Source: Candidatus Zipacnadia bacterium
GTDB lineage: Bacteria > Armatimonadota > Zipacnadia > Zipacnadales > UBA5352
Direction: 5' to 3'
Assembly: GCA_029821635.1 (NCBI GenBank)
Contig: JALGSW010000029.1
Location: forward strand, 1 to 33,580
DNA: 33,580 nt
A program made the position numbers and the translations under genes. The notes beneath the pieces were generated by a model that was given only the letters and a program-made list of their open reading frames with translations, had not been told where the DNA came from and ran no database searches. Shown here in pieces: positions 29,171 to 33,580 of this stretch (its first letter is position 1; every line of letters begins with the position of its first letter).

Positions 29171-32100
29171 CTACTCGCCGCCGCTATCCAGCATGTCACG
29201 CACGCGCCGCCCCAGCTCCAGTGCGGAGAAGGGCTTTTGCAGGAACGAGAAGCGCCGGTCGTGCTGGCCGGCGCTGATCGCCCGATCGTTCGGGTACCCG
29301 GAGATGAACAGCACGCGCAGCTCCGGCTCCGCCTCGATCAGCCGGTCCGCAAGCTCAGTGCCGGACATCTCCGGCATCACCACGTCAGTGACCACGAGGT
29401 CGATCTCGCCCCGATGCGCACGCTCGAACTCCAACGCCTCGCTCCCCAGGGCCGCGGTGTGCACCGTGTAGCCGAATGAGCCCAGGATCGTGGCGATCAG
29501 CTCGCGCAGGTTGTCCGCGTCCTCGACGACCAGCAGCGTCTCGTCGCCCTGCACGGCCTCACGGTCGGCCTCATCATCCCGGGGCTCGGCCGGCTGGGCG
29601 CTGTCCGCGCGCGGCAGGTAGACGCGGAAGAGCGCCCCCTCGCCCGGCTCGCTGTAGACGGTCACCGCGCCCTTGTTCTGCCGAACCAGCCCGTAGACGG
29701 TTGACAGCCCGAGGCCCATCCCGCCGCTTGACTGCTTCGTGGTGAAGAACGGCTCGAAGATGTGCGCTTCCGTCTCCTCGTCCATCCCGACGCCGGTGTC
29801 GGCGACCTGGATCGTCACGTAGTTGCCCGGCGCGGCGTCGAACAGCTCACTTAGCCGGTCCAGCGCCAGCGAGGAGTTGCTGGTCGTGACGCGCAACTGC
29901 CCGCCTTCGGGCATCGCGTCGCGTGCGTTGAGCGCCAGGTTCATCACGATCTGCTCGACCTGCGACGGATCGATCTCCGTGTAGCCGAGGTCCGAACTGA
30001 GGTCGAACTGCAGGTCGATGCTGTCGGGCATCACGCGGCGGAACATCTCCTCCATCTCGCGGACGAGCCGGTTGAGATCGACCACCTGCGGTCGCGAGGG
30101 CTGTTTGCGGCTGAAGGCGAGGAGCTGGCGAGTGAGGCGCGCGGCTCGCTCGGAGTTGCGCGAGATCTGTGCGGCGTGCCAGCGCGCGCGGCTGCCCTCG
30201 TCGGCGTCGGCGGCGAGCAGGTCGGCGTGGCCGATGATGGCCATGAGCACGTTGTTGAAGTCGTGCGCGATGCCGCCCGCGAGCGTGCCGACCGCGTCCA
30301 TGCGCTGGACGCGCTCGAGCTGCTCCTGCAGCTCGCGGCTCTCGGTGACGTCGCGGCCCACCACCACCAGGCCCTGCCCGCGGTCGGCCGTCATGAAGGC
30401 CTGCAGGTGCCACGCTATCCGGCGCCGGCTGCCGTCGGCGCGTGTGATCGAGGTCTCGAAGTCCTCGTGATGCTCGTCGCGGAATGCGGCCTCGACGTAC
30501 TCATATGCCTCGCGCAGATCCTCCGTATCCGGGTAGAGCAGGCGCATGAGATGCTGCGACGACTCGATCTCCGCCCGCGGATAGCCGCTGATCTCGGCGG
30601 CGGCGCGGTTCCAGGTGATCAGGTCCTCGGCTTCGTCAGTAACCGAGAACCAGACGGCGGCGTTGTCGATGATCGCCCGCAGGAAGTGATTCAGGCGGAT
30701 GATCTCCTGCTCGCCGCGCGCCTTGTCGAGGATCACCGCCATGTGCCCGGCGAATGTCCTCAGCAGGTCCTTCTCCAACTCGCTGAGCGGCTCGTCCTGC
30801 TCGCGCGAGATGGTCAGGTGGCCGATCTCCGTCCCGCCACGCACCAACGGCGTGAGGCAGAGGTACTTCACACCCAGCGTCTGCAGCAGGGCCATCCCGC
30901 CCAACGTCGGCTCTGGGCCGGCCCAGCGCTCGATCTCGGTGACCATCCGGGACAGGTCAGGCACGCGGACCTCCAGCATCTCGCCGGTCTGATAGATATC
31001 CCAGGCCGGGGTACCCGGCCGCAGGGGCATGACCATGTTGCTCTCGGGCACCGGTCCGCCGAATGCCTGGGTCTCGATCTCGGGCGACATGTTGGAGTAG
31101 CGCATGACGAGTTCGTCGCCGGCCTCGCCGGTACGGCGCATGAACATGTGCACATGGTGGCCCCGGAGCACGTCGCGCAGGCCGTCGGCGCCGGCGGCAA
31201 TGATGCTGTCCACCGCCTCCCCGGCGTTGAGCATCTGGTTGAGGCGGTTGATCAGCGCGAGGCGGGCTGTGTTGAGGCGCCGGCGCTCCTCCCGCCGCCT
31301 GCGCTGAGTGATGTCGCTGAAGACGGCGACGAAGCCCGCAAGCTCCCCGCGGTCATCGCGGATCGCGTCGGTGCGCACCATAACCAGGAAGGTGCGGCCG
31401 GAGGAGTGCCTTCCCTCGAACTCGCCGATGAACGCGCCGTCCGTCTCGAGCTGCTCGAAGATGCGCAGGTAGTCCTCCTCGTGTACGAAGTTCGCGATCG
31501 GCCCTCCGGCAGCGCGCAACTCCTCGGCAGTGCGGCCGAACATCGTCTCTAAGCTCGGGTTCACGTAGACAGGCACGCGGTTCGCGTCGGTGATGCCGAT
31601 CGCGTCGCTGCTGTTGTCGAGGGCGACCTTGATGCGCAGCAGGTTCTCCTGCGCAGCGCGCTGGTGGGTGATGTCGGTGATCACGCCGAGGCTGCCGACG
31701 ACTTGCCCGCTCTCGTCGCGCAGCGGCGTGGCCGTGACGAGCAGGTTGAGTGGCCGGCCGGAAGTCGTCTGTGCCCCGACCTCGTAAGCCGCCGCTACCC
31801 CCTCGCGGAAGCGGCGCTCGATCTGCCGAGCCACGATCGCGGCGTTCTCCTCGTCGACCAGCTCACGGGCGTCCCGGCCGACGATCCCCTCGACCGTCGC
31901 CTCGAGTATGTCCGCGAGCGCCTGATTGGCGAAGGTGATGGTTCCATCGCGGGCGATCGTGATCAGCCCGTCACCCATCGTCTCGACCAGGCGCCGGTAG
32001 CGCTCTTCGCTCGCGCGAAGCTGCGCCTCCGTCTCCCGGACGCCCGTCAGATCGACGAGGACACCCCGGCTGCCGACGATCTCGCCGCCCTGCACGATCG

Positions 32101-32809
32101 GCGTTGAGTGGACCAGCGCCGGTACGCGCGTCCCATCGCTGCGGACGATCGTGTACTCGGCTCCATCATCGAGGACCTCGCCCGCGAGGACGCGCCTCGT
32201 GCGCTCGAGCGCCCGCTCGCGGTCCTCATCGGCTATGAAAGCCGCAACATGAGGATGCGCCGCAAGGTCCTCGCGAGTGTACCCGAGCAGCTCCAGGCCC
32301 CGCTGGTTCACGAAGGTGAAGCGGCCGGCGAGGTCCAGCTCGAAGACCACCTGTGGCATCGCTTCGGCGAGGTCGTGATAGCGCTTGCGGCTGTCTTCGA
32401 GTGCGGCCGCGACCTCGCGGTGTTCACGCACGTCGCGCATGGCATGGTCGATCGCGGGTACGAGGCGGTGATGCAGATGATGGGAGACGATCCAGTCGGA
32501 GGCGCCGGCGTTGATCGCGCTTACGGCCGCCTGCGTGTCATGCTCTGCGGAGAGAATCAGGAGCGGGATCTCGACGTTCGTGCGCGCAAGCGCGCTCATG
32601 ATGTGGCTGATACAGTCCAACTCGGGTCGGAGTTCACACAGGATCAGATCAAGCTGCGGGGCGGGACGTGCGATAGCGTCACGCATCTCGGAGAGGTCGC
32701 GAGCGAGCGCAATCTGTGGTTGGTAGTCGCTGTCGCGGAGGATGCGCTCAACTTGCAGGCGAGTTTCATCGGTCGAGCCCACGAGCAGCAGTGAGAGCTT
32801 CGTCGGCAT
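29171..32809 (-). CDS. hybrid sensor histidine kinase with pseudo-receiver, PAS and GAF domains
   Basis: 1212 residues from ATG 32809 (an adjacent GTG is possible). Order: receiver-like domain (about 5-125); PAS at about 140-258, 268-384 and 392-503; GAF at about 515-698; PAS at about 705-825; HisKA with GGIAHDFNN (His849); HATPase with NLALNARDAM and VADTGVGMD; true C-terminal receiver (about 1090-1208) with Asp1142 in TDVVMP and Lys1192 in LQKPF. There is no membrane helix, so it is a cytoplasmic sensor. In the N-terminal receiver the phosphoacceptor Asp is Glu (LILCELRP, Glu59), the acidic pair is lost (GSTDE) and the conserved Lys is missing, so it should not be phosphorylated normally. 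No separate response regulator is adjacent. The stimulus is unknown; the PAS and GAF domains could bind small ligands, haem or flavin. Confidence 0.92.
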   Translation of the reverse strand: MPTKLSLLLVGSTDETRLQVERILRDSDYQPQIALARDLSEMRDAIARPAPQLDLILCELRPELDCISHIMSALARTNVEIPLLILSAEHDTQAAVSAINAGASDWIVSHHLHHRLVPAIDHAMRDVREHREVAAALEDSRKRYHDLAEAMPQVVFELDLAGRFTFVNQRGLELLGYTREDLAAHPHVAAFIADEDRERALERTRRVLAGEVLDDGAEYTIVRSDGTRVPALVHSTPIVQGGEIVGSRGVLVDLTGVRETEAQLRASEERYRRLVETMGDGLITIARDGTITFANQALADILEATVEGIVGRDARELVDEENAAIVARQIERRFREGVAAAYEVGAQTTSGRPLNLLVTATPLRDESGQVVGSLGVITDITHQRAAQENLLRIKVALDNSSDAIGITDANRVPVYVNPSLETMFGRTAEELRAAGGPIANFVHEEDYLRIFEQLETDGAFIGEFEGRHSSGRTFLVMVRTDAIRDDRGELAGFVAVFSDITQRRRREERRRLNTARLALINRLNQMLNAGEAVDSIIAAGADGLRDVLRGHHVHMFMRRTGEAGDELVMRYSNMSPEIETQAFGGPVPESNMVMPLRPGTPAWDIYQTGEMLEVRVPDLSRMVTEIERWAGPEPTLGGMALLQTLGVKYLCLTPLVRGGTEIGHLTISREQDEPLSELEKDLLRTFAGHMAVILDKARGEQEIIRLNHFLRAIIDNAAVWFSVTDEAEDLITWNRAAAEISGYPRAEIESSQHLMRLLYPDTEDLREAYEYVEAAFRDEHHEDFETSITRADGSRRRIAWHLQAFMTADRGQGLVVVGRDVTESRELQEQLERVQRMDAVGTLAGGIAHDFNNVLMAIIGHADLLAADADEGSRARWHAAQISRNSERAARLTRQLLAFSRKQPSRPQVVDLNRLVREMEEMFRRVMPDSIDLQFDLSSDLGYTEIDPSQVEQIVMNLALNARDAMPEGGQLRVTTSNSSLALDRLSELFDAAPGNYVTIQVADTGVGMDEETEAHIFEPFFTTKQSSGGMGLGLSTVYGLVRQNKGAVTVYSEPGEGALFRVYLPRADSAQPAEPRDDEADREAVQGDETLLVVEDADNLRELIATILGSFGYTVHTAALGSEALEFERAHRGEIDLVVTDVVMPEMSGTELADRLIEAEPELRVLFISGYPNDRAISAGQHDRRFSFLQKPFSALELGRRVRDMLDSGGE

Positions 32810-32907
32810 CACAAGCCCCCAACGCGGGAACGGTGGCCGGGCTTACCCGGCGTGATGGGATGACGGGATCTGCGCAAGCCGGCGGCGGGCTTCGGCGATG
32901 ACAACGC

Positions 32908-32927
32908 ACCCGCCGAATGGGGCGGGT
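32908..32927. promoter_or_regulatory. hairpin in the leader of the sensor kinase gene
   Basis: ACCCGCC, a 6-base loop, GGCGGGT. It lies in the 200-base gap between the kinase start and the upstream small gene on the same strand. No T-run follows on the minus strand. It could be a leader element or a weak terminator of the small gene. Confidence 0.35.
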
Positions 32928-33010
32928 ACGTGTTGACCTCTACCCGAGGTACTTTCGCCGCCAAACGCTCGGGTTCCTCTGTCGCTGGACCGGCGATCCG
33001 CGAGGGTCGA

Positions 33011-33271
33011 TCAGCCGATCATGCCGCCGGTGCGTTTCATGCTCGCGCGCACCACGCCCTCGTCGGCGATTGCGATGCATGAGAACGGGATGCGGATCTC
33101 GCCCTTGCCGTCCTCGGTCTCATAGAACATCACGACCGAGATCTCGTCGGGCCTCGGCTCTCCCATGCCGACGATCACGCCTTCTCCGGCCTCTACGCCC
33201 TCCAGAGCATCGATATGCGCCAGCGCCTGTTCGGACACATCATTCGTAACGTAGACGTGCATCCGCTCCAT
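33011..33271 (-). CDS. small protein of unknown function
   Basis: 86 residues. GGAGGGG is 6-7 bases before ATG 33271. The protein begins MERMHVYVTNDVSEQALAHI and goes on through VEAGEGVIVGMGEPRPDE, ISVVMFYETEDGKGEIRIPF and CIAIADEGVVRASMKRTGG. Alternating strands with one helix suggest a compact alpha/beta or beta-barrel fold. It has no signal peptide or membrane segment. It is upstream of the sensor kinase on the same strand but 200 bases away, so cotranscription is uncertain. The family is not recognised; the balanced composition and good start signal make it a real gene. Confidence 0.65.
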   Translation of the reverse strand: MERMHVYVTNDVSEQALAHIDALEGVEAGEGVIVGMGEPRPDEISVVMFYETEDGKGEIRIPFSCIAIADEGVVRASMKRTGGMIG

Positions 33272-33298
33272 GGCAAGCCCCTCCGGGTTGTCAATGCT

Positions 33299-33314
33299 CG
33301 GGGCGGCTGCCCCG
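33299..33314. promoter_or_regulatory. short GC hairpin upstream of the small protein
   Basis: CGGGGC-GGCT-GCCCCG, about 28 bases upstream of the minus-strand start at 33271 and just above its ribosome site. Too short to classify. Between it and 33413 nothing else is recognised. Confidence 0.3.
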
Positions 33315-33413
33315 GTCTCGCATTAAATGACACCGAACTGATGCAGATGTTCCCCGTACTCTGCGGCCTTCCCTCTATGACTGCGGTTTCCGTCCGGCCG
33401 TCATTTGTCCTTC

Positions 33414-33458
33414 GCTGCCGTTGCTTGCGTTTCTGTCGTTGCTTCCGTTGCTGCCGTT
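33414..33458 (-). repeat. five 9-bp tandem repeats
   Basis: On the minus strand five units of the form AACGGCAGC (variants AACGGAAGC, AACGACAGA, AACGCAAGC) run from 33458 to 33414 without gaps. They end 5 bases before the -35 box of the promoter at 33464. Confidence 0.75.
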
Positions 33459-33463
33459 CCCCC

Positions 33464-33492
33464 TTGACCGCCCGGGCGCCAGCACCCATAAT
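33464..33492 (+). promoter_or_regulatory. sigma-70 type promoter
   Basis: TTGACC (33464-33469), a 17-base spacer, then CATAAT (33487-33492). The spacing is ideal and the hexamers are good. Transcription would start near 33499, giving a leader of about 60 bases to the ATG at 33561. Confidence 0.65.
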
Positions 33493-33560
33493 TGGCGTCG
33501 AGGATGCGCCGGAAGTCGGCGCGCACAACTACCGCCAATCGACACGGGAGGCTGTAATCG

Positions 33561-33580
33561 ATGCGAGGGCACGGGGTCGT
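33561..33580 (+). CDS. 5' end of a gene running off the right edge
   Basis: GGGAGG (33546-33551) lies 9 bases before ATG 33561, and a good promoter lies upstream. The first codons read MRGHGV and the frame is open to the window end. The basic start could begin a signal peptide, but six residues decide nothing. The product is unknown. Confidence 0.55.

Noticed and set aside
30176..31552. Long plus-strand frame opposite the sensor kinase
   Set aside because: Antisense of well-conserved PAS, GAF and kinase domains; no start signal.

Overview
The window is high in G+C (by eye about two thirds). Most genes have strong GGAGG-type ribosome binding sites. It carries no rRNA, tRNA or CRISPR array. 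Three things suggest a Gram-negative-like, environmental, uncultured lineage, with Armatimonadota or a close relative as my best guess: prepilin-type sequences with the FTLIELLVVIAII signature plus a YAQDYDE fragment, large secreted carbohydrate-type proteins, and a DUF2953/GerW (YtfI-YtfJ) pair. This is inference, not proof.

Layout. 1-1709: start signals of a gene leaving to the left, two REP palindromes and an MttB-family methyltransferase. 1710-4270: a gene-poor stretch holding a possible leaderless peptide, three copies of a structured repeat with a variable second hairpin, one convincing small minus-strand gene with its own terminator, and a mosaic of broken coding pieces (a prepilin gene scrambled on both strands and the tail of a TPR protein). 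4273-7422: a small secreted protein with a strong terminator, then a 901-residue secreted protein. 7686-10136: a membrane-anchored P-loop NTPase with near-identical tandem TPR units. 10264-12403: histidinol dehydrogenase, a one-helix membrane protein and a stand-alone Clp N-domain protein. 12470-15744 (minus): rhodanese lipoprotein, alkaline-phosphatase-superfamily enzyme, XRE regulator, a winged-helix replication-initiator-like protein and an excisionase-like HTH protein; the last three look like a remnant of a mobile element. 16076-17358: the DUF2953/GerW pair. 17558-26042: three large secreted proteins, two with TIM-barrel-like regions and one beta-helix, with an orphan antitoxin-like gene between them. 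26173-29106: a GT-C-type membrane glycosyltransferase and a URO-D-family methyltransferase-like protein. 29171-33271 (minus): a 1,200-residue hybrid sensor kinase and a small conserved-looking protein. 33464-33580: a promoter, ribosome site and first codons of a gene leaving to the right.

Most genes look like single transcription units. The clear exceptions are the overlapping DUF2953/GerW pair and the closely spaced rep-like/XRE pair. REP-like palindromes (core GACAGGCT-GGAA-AGCCTGTC) lie at many gene ends, mostly downstream of stops. Two of them supply the stop codon of the preceding gene. MttB and URO-D homologues point to corrinoid-linked methyl metabolism. The secreted proteins and the glycosyltransferase point to polysaccharide processing. 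The best candidates for new biology are the NTPase-TPR gene with its 8-bp repeats and broken paralogue, and the three-copy RNA-like element.
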